DNA from: Pseudomonadota bacterium
Lineage (GTDB): Bacteria > Pseudomonadota > Alphaproteobacteria > Micropepsales > Micropepsaceae
Assembly (NCBI GenBank): GCA_018241025.1
Contig: JAFEEQ010000011.1
Span: 372,001-436,000, forward strand
DNA: 64,000 bases
Direction: 5' to 3'
The stretch's first letter is position 1. Each line of letters opens with the position of its first letter. Below are positions 9,116 through 17,008 of this stretch, one piece after another. Position numbers and translations under genes: made by a program. Under the pieces are notes generated by a model that was not told the DNA's origin, searched no databases, and saw nothing but the letters and a program-made list of their open reading frames with translations.

Positions 9116-10029
9116 GCCGGACGCCCCCCGAGACCGATCGCGTCCCAATGCCGCTCGAGCGACCGCAGCACCTGCTCCATGCTTGCGAAGTCGCGTCGTC
9201 GCGTAAGGTGATACACGCCGGCATCGCTGGCGATTCGAGTCGCCGCAGCAAAATACAGCCCCGCCTGCCCCAGGCGATCGACAAGGCGCGGCCGATAGGC
9301 GTTTTCGTGCAGCTTCGCCGCAGCCACGGCGGGGGGCAACTGCTGGATGCCGATCACGGCCGGTGGGCGCGGCTCGCGCAGGGCATAGATCGCGCCGATC
9401 GGCATCGGCGTCCGATCGGCCGCCGGAGGCTCGACATAATATTTGCGAATGCTGGGCCGCACCGCCTCGCGGGCCTTGTCCGACATAGCGAGCGCGTCGA
9501 TCGCCTCGCGCCACAGCTTCAACTGGCGGCCATCCGGGTGGACGATCGGTACCGGATCGATCGTGACCGCGCAGATGTCGTCGGTCACCACCGGGTAGCC
9601 CCGGTTCGCGAGCGCGGCGGCAATGGTCGACTTGCCGGCCCCGGAAGCGCCGCAGAACAGAATCGCGCACGCACCGACGCGAACCGCGCTCGCGTGCAGC
9701 ACGACATAGCCGCGAAGATGGAGCAGGACGCCGAACACGCTGCCCGCGAGGAAGATCGCGAGGTCCGCCGGCGTTGCCGTGGCGGCCGCGTCGAACAGGA
9801 TCGTGTCGTCGCCAACGACGAGGAAACGCGCGACGCCCGGCACCCGGAGCAGGAACTGGTCGCGCGTCATTTCCCAGGTCGGCGCGACCGCGATCGGTGC
9901 ATCCAGCGCCTCCGGTACGATTGCCGATCGGATCGTTATCTCGGCGGGTCGATTGCTCGTAGCCGCCAGCCTCCCCGGCAACTCGATCTCGCAGTCAACC
10001 ACCAGGCTGGAGATATTGTAGGAGAACAT
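9112..10029 (-). CDS. HPr-kinase/phosphorylase-like kinase (lasso tailoring type)
   Basis: A 305-residue protein with an HPrK-like C-terminal kinase domain. The P-loop is CGASGAGKST with K133, and VVTDD follows as the expected acidic motif. There is no HPr substrate gene nearby. Homologues in lasso loci (paeninodin type) phosphorylate the C-terminal Ser of the precursor, and the precursor candidate next door ends in Ser54. The ATG has AAGGG 6 bases upstream. The gene begins 131 bp from the divergent precursor gene, so the two probably share a promoter region. A role in carbon-catabolite control cannot be excluded but fits the context poorly. Confidence 0.83.
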   Translation of the reverse strand: MFSYNISSLVVDCEIELPGRLAATSNRPAEITIRSAIVPEALDAPIAVAPTWEMTRDQFLLRVPGVARFLVVGDDTILFDAAATATPADLAIFLAGSVFGVLLHLRGYVVLHASAVRVGACAILFCGASGAGKSTIAAALANRGYPVVTDDICAVTIDPVPIVHPDGRQLKLWREAIDALAMSDKAREAVRPSIRKYYVEPPAADRTPMPIGAIYALREPRPPAVIGIQQLPPAVAAAKLHENAYRPRLVDRLGQAGLYFAAATRIASDAGVYHLTRRRDFASMEQVLRSLERHWDAIGLGGRPA

Positions 10030-10160
10030 TTCGAACCCTTAGAAATGGCGAACGGAAGGACAAGCGCCAGAAAGTTCCCCAACTTTGCACAAAAGGCCTT
10101 GCGCCCGAGTCTCGTTGGTCGATAACCACGTCGTGGAAACCTGTGTTGAGGACGGTACAG

Positions 10161-10325
10161 ATGGGGAACGAACGGCCGGGCAAGGAAATTTCCTCCCAAC
10201 AGCAGGCGCCAATGCTGAAACCGTGGAAGGCGCCGGACGTGACGATCTCGCAAGTTCGCAACACCCGGACCGGCATGATCCACAACGGCGTCGAGCCGTC
10301 GTCGCCGCCGCAAGTCCCTTCGTGA
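10161..10325 (+). CDS. Candidate lasso-like RiPP precursor peptide (54 aa)
   Basis: Small ORF between the kinase and cyclase genes, on the strand opposite to both. The ATG at 10161 has a good ribosome site (GAGGA at 10148-10152). The leader holds KPWKAPDV (W22, P25). If the core starts at G38, its sequence is GMIHNGVEPSSPPQVPS. E45 is then residue 8, allowing the Gly1-Glu8 macrolactam typical of lasso peptides; residue 54, the last, is Ser. The residue at -1 is Thr and another Thr is at -3; the usual lasso Thr at -2 is Arg, a mismatch. The tail has four prolines and three serines, possible sites for hydroxylation, phosphorylation and sulfation. A GTG at 10143 could extend it by six residues. 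Not recognised as a known peptide. Confidence 0.6.
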   Translation: MGNERPGKEISSQQQAPMLKPWKAPDVTISQVRNTRTGMIHNGVEPSSPPQVPS

Positions 10326-10338
10326 GCGGCGGGCGGAA

Positions 10339-12255
10339 CTAACAATTTCGCCTCTCGAACCATTTGACATAGCGTGCCGCCAGCACGGCGCGCGAGGCCC
10401 TTATGAGCAACGCCCCCGAAGGCGGCTCTGGTTGCGAAGGGTCGAATATCCCGTCCAGCCTGGCGAAGTCGACATGCTGGGCGAGGGCTGCATCGCCAGC
10501 CAGCTGCGCGGCTTGCTCGCGTAGTTCCGGCTGCAGCGCTTCGAGCATTTCCAGCTGATCGGGCAGCAGCGGATCGGCGACAGCGTCGCGGGTCTGGAAT
10601 TCCGCAGGATAGACGCCGGCCAGCGCGCGCCGCGCGAGGTAGCGGTTCCGACCGCCTGCCACGTAAAGATGTTCAGGGATCGCCAGCCCAAGTTCGACCA
10701 CGCGCTTGTCCATGAACGGGCGGGTCATCGACAGCCCGTGAATCGCCGCCTCATTGGTCAGGCGCCGGCGCGGCCATTCGATCCCGCGCCGTAGCGCATG
10801 CAGTGATCGCTTGCGCAGCCACGGAAGCACGATCGCGGCGCCGATCTCGTGACGATCGGCTTCGCCGTGCCGGAACAGGCTATCCGCGAATTCGGGCGCG
10901 ATCGGAAATTCGGCGAACGGCGCGCTTCGATCCAGCTTCCGCAGCGCGAGCCACCGTCGGATCGATTCGGGCAGCAGTGGATAGACCACCTCGCGTTTGA
11001 GCGTGTCGATCAGGCCCCTGCCGGTCACACGCCGATGCGCCGCGAATTCGCGCGCAAAGCGCGCCCAGCGCCCGGTGCGCATCAAATGTGCCAGCACTCC
11101 GTTGCCGCGCGGGTTGAGCGTATCGTCGCCGCCATTCCCATCCATGATCAACCGCGCGCCAGCGCCGGCGGCCTCGCGGAACAGCGCGTCATGCAGGAAG
11201 TTCGGGCCGCGCAACGGATAGTCCGCAGCATGGAACAAGGTCTCGATCCGCGTGAAGATCGTTTCGTCGCGCCGCACGAAATAGCGAACGTCGAGGTGCG
11301 GCATGTCCCGGCGGCACAGGTCCACCCACCGCCGGGGATGGCGCAGCGGCCCGTCATAGTCCTCGGGCATGACGCACGACACCGCGATCAGCCGGTGCCC
11401 CTTGCCGGCGAGTGCCGGCCCCGCCAGCCCGGCAATCGCCGAACTGTCGAAGCCTCCGCCGTGGCACAGCGCCGGCGGATCGATCAGCCGACGCACGCGG
11501 CACGCCACGGCTTCGGCGAGCACCGTGCGATAGGCCGCGATATAATGGGCCTCGTCGCGCCCGACATGCTCGGGGGCCGCGCGCGGCTCCCAATAGCGCT
11601 GCCGGCTGATCGTTCCGTCGATCGAAACCGAGAGCGTCGAGCCGCCGGGAATCCCGGCGATCCCCTCGAACGCCGACTGGCTGCCGCGCGGCCGGAGTTC
11701 CCACATCATGTAGCGCCCGACGTGCGCCATGTTCAGCTTGCGCGGCACGCCTTCGAGCGCCCACAGCGCCTTGATCTCGGTGGCAAAGACCAGGAAATCG
11801 GGGCCGCGGTGCCAATGCACCGCGCGCTGTCCCATATGGTCGCGGCAGAGCAGCAGCCGTTGCGCGCGCGCATCCCACAGCGCGAAAGCAAAATCGCCGA
11901 CCAGATGCTGCGCGCAGTCGGCACCCCATTGGTTATACGCACGCAGGATCAGCGCGCTGTCCGGCAGTTCGCGCAGCTCGGCCGGGGGTATGCCGAAGCG
12001 CTCCGACAGCGCTTCACGATTATCAAGCCTGGCGTCCGCTACCAGAATGGAGCCGTCGTCGCCCAAAACGGGTTGGACTTCGAACCGGTCTTCGCGATTG
12101 ACGCGCGTCAGGCAATGACCGAGCCCGACCGGTCCAGTTGCGACCGCCTTTCGCCCGTGCGGCGCGTGGTGCGTAAGAATACGGCCCATCCGCTCGAGAT
12201 CGGTCTGCGCGACCGGACCGCCATCGAAGCGCAGCACGCCGAAAATTGCGCTCAC
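10339..12255 (-). CDS. Asparagine-synthetase-like protein, probable lasso-type macrolactam cyclase
   Basis: A 638-residue protein with an N-terminal glutaminase-like domain (about 1-200) and a C-terminal ATP-dependent synthetase domain. The protein begins M-S-A-I-F-G, so the Cys2 nucleophile of glutamine-dependent asparagine synthetases is absent and glutamine hydrolysis is not expected. The synthetase loop reads HGGGFDSS and a second motif is DGNGGDD. The SMTRPFMDKRVVE helix and RNRYLARRA are family-like. Loss of Cys2 is common in lasso cyclases, which activate an Asp/Glu side chain by adenylation for attack by the core N-terminus. The start is GTG and the preceding ribosome site is weak. 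It is divergent from the Stf0 gene. Confidence 0.82.
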   Translation of the reverse strand: MSAIFGVLRFDGGPVAQTDLERMGRILTHHAPHGRKAVATGPVGLGHCLTRVNREDRFEVQPVLGDDGSILVADARLDNREALSERFGIPPAELRELPDSALILRAYNQWGADCAQHLVGDFAFALWDARAQRLLLCRDHMGQRAVHWHRGPDFLVFATEIKALWALEGVPRKLNMAHVGRYMMWELRPRGSQSAFEGIAGIPGGSTLSVSIDGTISRQRYWEPRAAPEHVGRDEAHYIAAYRTVLAEAVACRVRRLIDPPALCHGGGFDSSAIAGLAGPALAGKGHRLIAVSCVMPEDYDGPLRHPRRWVDLCRRDMPHLDVRYFVRRDETIFTRIETLFHAADYPLRGPNFLHDALFREAAGAGARLIMDGNGGDDTLNPRGNGVLAHLMRTGRWARFAREFAAHRRVTGRGLIDTLKREVVYPLLPESIRRWLALRKLDRSAPFAEFPIAPEFADSLFRHGEADRHEIGAAIVLPWLRKRSLHALRRGIEWPRRRLTNEAAIHGLSMTRPFMDKRVVELGLAIPEHLYVAGGRNRYLARRALAGVYPAEFQTRDAVADPLLPDQLEMLEALQPELREQAAQLAGDAALAQHVDFARLDGIFDPSQPEPPSGALLIRASRAVLAARYVKWFERRNC

Positions 12256-12299
12256 CGGCGGTAACCGCTATCGACTGCGCGCAAAGGTCCCTCCCGCCC

Positions 12300-13133
12300 A
12301 TGATCCGCTCGTCCCACTCGCGAGACTATAGCGTGACGCAAACCACCGCCGATTTTCCCGAATGGCACGGCCCGCCGGCGCGAACGCTGGTGCTGTGCGC
12401 GCATCCGCGCTCGGGCAGCACGCTGCTCGCGGAGGCAATCGCCACCACAGGCCGCCTGGGGCGCCCGCTCGAATATTTTCAGGCCGGGCACCGTCCGCTG
12501 TTCGAAGCCCGTTGGAAGCCGGCCGACCTCCTTGAATATGTCGCCATCCTGCATCGCAGGCGTACTGCGCCGACAGGGGTGTTCGCTGTCAAGCTGTTCT
12601 GGCGCGGCCTCGTGTCGTTTGCGCATGAGCGGGCGACCGGGGCGCCGCTTGCGGCCGACATTCCCGAAGCGCTGCTGCCTGACCAAGGTTATCGCGACCT
12701 CGCCGCGGCCATCGCCGATGCGTTTCCCGCACCCATGTTCGTGCATATCGTTCGGCGCGACTTCATCGCTCAGGCCGTCTCCATTCATCGCGCAACGCAA
12801 AGCGGAATCTGGCTGGCGCGGGCGGGGAGCAACGCACCTGGTCCAGCACCGGTCCGCTACGACTTCGCGCGCATTCTGGAGTATGTCGGGCGCATTCGGC
12901 GCAGCAACGCGCACTGGCAGGCATTCTTCCGTGCGAACCGGATTGCGACGTATCCGATTGTCTATGAGGATCTGGCAAGCGATTATCCGGGCGTACTCGC
13001 CGGATTGTTCGAATGGCTTGGCGAGCCGGCCACGGTGTTCGCGCCGCCGCGACTGCGCAAGCTTGCCGATGCGCACAGCGAGGCGCTCGCGCAGCGGTTC
13101 CGCGAAGATTTTGCGCGCTTTTCGCGCGGCTGA
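12300..13133 (+). CDS. Stf0-type sulfotransferase
   Basis: A 277-residue Stf0-family sulfotransferase. The PAPS loop is AHPRSGSTLL (P36-R37-S38-G39-S40-T41) followed by the Stf0 signature GRPLEYFQ. The RRDFIAQAVSIHRA segment gives the 3'-phosphate-binding Arg. The best-known Stf0 sulfates trehalose in mycobacteria; the acceptor here is unknown. I chose the ATG at 12300 over an earlier in-frame start at 12246 because the earlier one overlaps the divergent cyclase start at 12255. AAAGG lies 12 bases upstream, rather far. Two sulfotransferases of different subfamilies in one peptide cluster is unusual. Confidence 0.87.
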   Translation: MIRSSHSRDYSVTQTTADFPEWHGPPARTLVLCAHPRSGSTLLAEAIATTGRLGRPLEYFQAGHRPLFEARWKPADLLEYVAILHRRRTAPTGVFAVKLFWRGLVSFAHERATGAPLAADIPEALLPDQGYRDLAAAIADAFPAPMFVHIVRRDFIAQAVSIHRATQSGIWLARAGSNAPGPAPVRYDFARILEYVGRIRRSNAHWQAFFRANRIATYPIVYEDLASDYPGVLAGLFEWLGEPATVFAPPRLRKLADAHSEALAQRFREDFARFSRG

Positions 13134-13146
13134 GGCTTTCGGCGGT

Positions 13147-13809
13147 TCATGTCGCCACGTTCGGCTTCAGCCGACTGAACCAGCAGTTTACCGCGAAACG
13201 CGAATCGGCGAACTGCTGCGACGGGCAGTCGACCGGTAGCACTTCGTGCGGCGCCCAGGCCGGAAACACGACCAGGCTGTTGTGAAGCGGCTCGATGTCG
13301 ACGAAGCGCGCCGCCGCGTCGCCGATGGCGTGGAGGCGCAGCGCCCCGCCCGTGAATGCCTTGGGTTCGCGATGGAAATAATAGACGCAGCTGAGCACGC
13401 GAACGTGCCTCAATTCGGCATAGCGGGAGACCTGCGTATCGACGTGACGCTTGTAAAAGGCGCCGTGGCCGTGCGCGACGAGTTCGAGCTCCGTCGATTC
13501 AACGATGAATTCAGGCATGCGCAACGCCGCGAAAAACCACGGCCGCCGTTCGATAAGCGCTTCCTTTAGCGCCGTGAGGATGCCGCCGGCTTCGGGCAAG
13601 CGGCGCGACTGTCGGATCGCCAGATCGACTCCCCTTGCGCCTACCCCGGCATCGACAAAAGCCAGCTCTCGGTTCACTGCATCCTCGAGCAGCGCCAGCC
13701 CATCCCGTGCGTCGAGGAAATCCGGCACCTGAAGATAGGGCGGGATGATTTCCAAAGGGGCAAGCTCCTTCCCCGAAATCTCGTTGCCGGGCACTCCAGC
13801 GCCGTCCAC
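13147..13809 (-). CDS. 2OG-Fe(II) oxygenase, prolyl-4-hydroxylase-like
   Basis: Iron/2OG oxygenase of the P4H type. The triad is clear: H122-V-D124 in FYKRHVDTQ and H188 in WAPHEVLPVD, with an Arg in ADSRFAVN as the 2-oxoglutarate anchor. Between them are LSCVYYFHREP and GGALRLH, typical of P4H proteins. The frame extends to 13923, but I start at the GTG at 13809, which has AAGGGAG 7 bases before it; a TTG start further in, also with AAGGAG, is possible. The length is then 220 residues. It converges on the Stf0 gene. The precursor candidate has four prolines in its tail, making it an attractive but unproven substrate. Confidence 0.83.
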   Translation of the reverse strand: MDGAGVPGNEISGKELAPLEIIPPYLQVPDFLDARDGLALLEDAVNRELAFVDAGVGARGVDLAIRQSRRLPEAGGILTALKEALIERRPWFFAALRMPEFIVESTELELVAHGHGAFYKRHVDTQVSRYAELRHVRVLSCVYYFHREPKAFTGGALRLHAIGDAAARFVDIEPLHNSLVVFPAWAPHEVLPVDCPSQQFADSRFAVNCWFSRLKPNVAT

Positions 13810-14046
13810 CGGGAGGCTCCCTTTGCCGCGTGGCCTATCCTTTTGATGCACGGCGTAGGTTGATAGGCAAGATTTACGGGGAAGTCGCCTGGAGATTCGT
13901 CGCACGCTTTGGGACATACCCAAGTGGGGGCGTCAGATGGATGAATCCGCTGCCTATCGCGCTTCACGGACCGCGATGGCTTAGGGAAATTGGCAACATC
14001 GCGCGGGGTTGGGTACGGTGGGCTCGGGATAGTTTGGTGATCGCCC

Positions 14047-14478
14047 ATGACCATTCCAGCGCAGATCAAAACCTACATCGCCAACCTGCCCGATGCGAAG
14101 CGCGCCGATATGGAGGTGCTGGATCGTCTCATCCGGAAGGCGATGCCACGCTGCAAACTGTGGTTCCTGGATGGCAAGGACGAGACCGGCAAGACCGTCT
14201 CCAATCCCAATATCGGCTATGGCGCCCAGACGATGACATATGTCGGCGGCAAGACTCGCGCGTTCTACCAGATCGGGCTCAGCGCGAACAAAACCGGCAT
14301 TTCGGTCTATATCCTCGGCATCGCGGACAGGGCCTATCTGGTCCGGACCTATGGCAAGACTCTCGGTAAGGCGCGCGTCACGGGGTACTGCATCAAGTTC
14401 AGAGCCCTGAAGGACATAGACACCGGCGTGCTGGAAACGGCCATCCGCGACGGGGCCGTGATTTCGGGCAAAAAATAA
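14047..14478 (+). CDS. DUF1801 domain protein
   Basis: A 143-residue protein of the DUF1801 (YdhG-like) fold, seen in the opening ...DAKRADMEVLDRLIRKAMP and in GYGAQTM followed by the FYQIGLSANKTGISVYI strand pair. These are small soluble proteins of unknown function, sometimes described as iron-related by distant homology; I make no functional claim. It starts with ATG after a GC-rich leader and stands alone, 85 bp before the DGPF gene. It is probably outside the RiPP-like cluster. Confidence 0.7.
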   Translation: MTIPAQIKTYIANLPDAKRADMEVLDRLIRKAMPRCKLWFLDGKDETGKTVSNPNIGYGAQTMTYVGGKTRAFYQIGLSANKTGISVYILGIADRAYLVRTYGKTLGKARVTGYCIKFRALKDIDTGVLETAIRDGAVISGKK

Positions 14479-14563
14479 TTTTTCGGGCCTGTCGATTTCG
14501 GATGCGCTCGTTCGTCGTCATCATATCCGGCCACCTGCCGGCGCGACCTATGGAGGACACACA

Positions 14564-14986
14564 ATGCGCGTAATGGTTTTCGTGAAGGCGACCGAAGATA
14601 GCGAGAAAGGTACCCCGCCCTCGACCGAGATGCTGATGGCGATGGGCAGGTTCAACGAGGAGCTGGTGAAAGCCGGCATCATGCAGGGCGGCGACGGGCT
14701 GAAGCCGACCTCGGCCGCCAAGCGTGTCGCTTTCGATGGGCCGAACCGCACCGTGATCGACGGGCCCTTCGCCGAGACGCGCGAACTCGTCGCCGGCTAC
14801 TGGATCTGGGAGGTGAAGGACATGGACGAGGCCGTCGCCTGGGTGAAGCGCTGCCCCAATCCGATGCCCGGGCCGAGCGAGATCGAGATCCGGCCGCATT
14901 ATGAGATGGGCGATTTCGGCGACGCCGTCACGGCGGAAGTTACCGAACTCCACGACCGGACACGCGCGCAGTCCAAGGGTTCCTGA
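14564..14986 (+). CDS. YCII/DGPF-domain protein paired with ECF sigma factor
   Basis: A 140-residue YCII-related protein with the hallmark DGPFAETRE motif and a ferredoxin-like alpha/beta pattern. A GGAGG ribosome site precedes the ATG. Genes of this family commonly sit directly before ECF42-type sigma factors, as here, and are thought to be partner or target genes. The catalytic or sensing role is unknown. The 48 bp to the sigma gene suggest co-transcription. Confidence 0.85.
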   Translation: MRVMVFVKATEDSEKGTPPSTEMLMAMGRFNEELVKAGIMQGGDGLKPTSAAKRVAFDGPNRTVIDGPFAETRELVAGYWIWEVKDMDEAVAWVKRCPNPMPGPSEIEIRPHYEMGDFGDAVTAEVTELHDRTRAQSKGS

Positions 14987-15034
14987 TTTGCACCGCCTGC
15001 TTGTCTTGTCCGCCGCGGTGGCGGACAAGACGGC

Positions 15035-16279
15035 ATGGACGAGACGCAGCGAGCCATCGAGGCGACGTTCCGCATCGAGCGGGCGCGGCTGATTGCCGGG
15101 CTGGCGCGGATGCTGCGCGATGTCGACCGCGCCGAAGAGCTGGCGCAGGATGCGCTGGTGATCGCACTCGCGCAATGGCCGAAAAGCGGCGTGCCGGCCA
15201 ATCCCGGCGCCTGGCTGATGACGGCGGCGAAGCGGCGGGCGCTCGATGCGCTTCGGCAGCGCAAGATGCGCGAGCGCAAGCATGTGGAAATCGCGCATAC
15301 GATGGACGAAGCCTTCGATGGCGGCGCGGCGGAAGCTGCGATGGACGACGATCTCGGCGACGAGCTGCTCGGCCTCATCTTCACGGCCTGCCATCCGATG
15401 CTGTCGCGCGAGGCACGTGCGGCGCTGACGCTGCGCGTGGTCGGCGGGCTCACGACCGACGAGATCGCGCGCGCTTTCCTCACGAGCGAGCCGACGATCG
15501 CACAGCGCATCGTGCGCGCGAAGAAGGCGATCGCGAAAGCCGGGCTGCGCTTCGACGTGCCGCGCGGGACGGAGCGGGCGGCGCGGCTGCCGTCGGTGCT
15601 GGAGGTCGTCTATCTCATCTTCAACGAAGGCTATGCCGCCACGGCGGGCGACGATCTGGTGCGTCCCGGTCTGTGCCTAGAAGCGCAACGGCTCGGCCGC
15701 GTGCTCGCCGCGCTGTTGCCGGAAGATGCCGAGGTACTCGGTCTGTTGGCGCTGATGGAGATCCAGGCCTCTCGGCTTCATGCGCGCAGCGGACCGGACG
15801 GCGCCTTCATTCCGCTGACGGAGCAGGATCGCGGGCGCTGGGACCGGCTTCTGATCCATCGCGGTCTCGATGCGCTGTCGCGGGCCGAGAAGATCGGTGG
15901 CAGTGGTCCCTATGTGCTGCAGGCGGCGCTCGCAGCCTGCCACGCCATCGCGCGCCGGGCGGAGGATACGGACTGGACGCGCATCGCCGCGCTGTACGAC
16001 CGGCTGCGCGGCACGATGCCGTCGCCGGTGGTCGATCTCAATCGCGCCATCGCGCACAGCATGGCGTTCGGACCGGAAGCGGGATTGGCGCTGCTGGACG
16101 ACATCGATGCCGGCGCGCTGCCCGGCTATGCGCCCTTGCCTGCGGCGCGTGGCGATTTCCTGTTTCGCGCCGGCCGGCGGGGCGAAGCGCGCAGCGCCTT
16201 CGCGGCGGCGGCCGCGCTGACCCGCAATGCAAAGGAACGCGCGTTCCTCCTCGCCCGCGCCGAAGCGTGCCTCGGCTGA
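15035..16279 (+). CDS. ECF RNA polymerase sigma factor with long C-terminal extension (ECF42-type)
   Basis: Alternative sigma factor that would direct RNA polymerase to a small regulon. Region sigma-2 lies near residues 10-80 (RDVDRAEELAQDALVIALAQWP) and sigma-4 near 120-175 (LTTDEIARAFLTSEPTIAQRIVRAKK). The protein is 414 residues, about twice a minimal ECF sigma. The extra C-terminal domain (NEGYAATAGDDLVRPGLC..., TPR-like helices) is the ECF42 hallmark and is believed to take the place of an anti-sigma factor. It follows its DGPF partner gene and overlaps the next gene by a TGATG. Its inducing signal is not evident. Confidence 0.9.
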   Translation: MDETQRAIEATFRIERARLIAGLARMLRDVDRAEELAQDALVIALAQWPKSGVPANPGAWLMTAAKRRALDALRQRKMRERKHVEIAHTMDEAFDGGAAEAAMDDDLGDELLGLIFTACHPMLSREARAALTLRVVGGLTTDEIARAFLTSEPTIAQRIVRAKKAIAKAGLRFDVPRGTERAARLPSVLEVVYLIFNEGYAATAGDDLVRPGLCLEAQRLGRVLAALLPEDAEVLGLLALMEIQASRLHARSGPDGAFIPLTEQDRGRWDRLLIHRGLDALSRAEKIGGSGPYVLQAALAACHAIARRAEDTDWTRIAALYDRLRGTMPSPVVDLNRAIAHSMAFGPEAGLALLDDIDAGALPGYAPLPAARGDFLFRAGRRGEARSAFAAAAALTRNAKERAFLLARAEACLG

Positions 16280-16983
16280 TGGCGCCGCTCATCCACTTCG
16301 TGAAAGACCGGATCTGGCTCTGTCCTTATCCCGTCCGCATGGCCGGCACGCGCTTCGAGGCCCGCATGACGGTGATCCGGCTGAACAGCGGCGTGCTGAT
16401 GCTGCATTCGCCCTGCGCCATCACGCCGGCGCTCGCGGCGGCGCTGGGCGCACTTGGTCCGGTCGCCCACATCGTGGCACCGGGGAATTATCACACGCTT
16501 CATGTCGCGTCGGCACAGGCTGCGTTCCCGGATGCGAAGACCTGGATCTGCCCCGGCATCGAGACGAAGCGGCTCCGTTTGAAATACGACGGAATCCTCG
16601 GCGACGACGCGCCGCCCGACTGGCAGGGCGAGATCGACCAGGTGCTCGTGCGCGGCACGCGCATCATGCGCGAAGTCGCGATGTTCCATCGCGCCAGCCA
16701 CACCCTGGTTCTCGTCGACCTGATCGAGAATTTCACCGATGCGACACCGGGCGTGGGCGGGGCGCTGAAATTCTGGTTCAAGTATGTGTTCCGCATGTGG
16801 AACCGGCCGCGTCCCGCGCCGGAATACCGGCTGGGCTGGCGCGACCGGCGCCTGGCAGCACAGTCCCTGCGGCGCATTCTGGCGTGGGATTTCGAGCGGA
16901 TCGTGCTGTCGCACGGCGATCTCATCGCGCGCGACGCGCACGCCGTTGCGGAGCGCGCATGGGCCGGCTTGCTCGAAGCGTAA
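16279..16983 (+). CDS. DUF4336 domain protein (metallo-hydrolase-like)
   Basis: A 234-residue protein matching the DUF4336 pattern: opening with a short beta region (IWLCPYPVRMAGTRF), then VAHIVAPGNYHTLHVASAQAAFPDA and ending with FERIVLSHGD. The His residues and the GNYHT/HGD elements recall a reduced metallo-beta-lactamase fold. Function is unknown. Its ATG overlaps the sigma-factor stop codon (16277-16281), so it is probably translationally coupled to the sigma factor and part of the same operon. Confidence 0.75.
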   Translation: MAPLIHFVKDRIWLCPYPVRMAGTRFEARMTVIRLNSGVLMLHSPCAITPALAAALGALGPVAHIVAPGNYHTLHVASAQAAFPDAKTWICPGIETKRLRLKYDGILGDDAPPDWQGEIDQVLVRGTRIMREVAMFHRASHTLVLVDLIENFTDATPGVGGALKFWFKYVFRMWNRPRPAPEYRLGWRDRRLAAQSLRRILAWDFERIVLSHGDLIARDAHAVAERAWAGLLEA

Positions 16984-17008
16984 GAGACTCCGAGACGATT
17001 TGTGCGCG

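Larger units (their letters stand above)
5912..13809. other. Candidate lasso-like RiPP biosynthetic gene cluster
   Basis: Nine genes fit a ribosomal peptide pathway: precursor (10161-10325), asparagine-synthetase-like cyclase, PqqD-like recognition protein, HPr-kinase-like enzyme, two sulfotransferases and three 2OG-Fe(II) oxygenases. hprK-like, sulfotransferase and pqqD-like genes form a tight minus-strand operon (ATGA overlap, then 11 bp). The precursor is on the plus strand between the cyclase and kinase genes. Cyclase, PqqD-like B1 and HPr-kinase tailoring are known together from lasso peptide loci such as paeninodin. The transglutaminase-like B2 leader peptidase was not found, and no dedicated exporter is present. 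Product class is therefore an inference. Confidence 0.7.

Noticed and set aside
8240-9670. One long minus frame joining the sulfotransferase to upstream text
   Set aside because: The upper half is out of frame with the kinase gene. The sulfotransferase has its own ATG at 9115 overlapping the kinase stop.
9995-10363. Minus-strand frame across the precursor region
   Set aside because: No ribosome site or RiPP-like features, and it overlaps the kinase start; the plus-strand ORF at 10161 has both.
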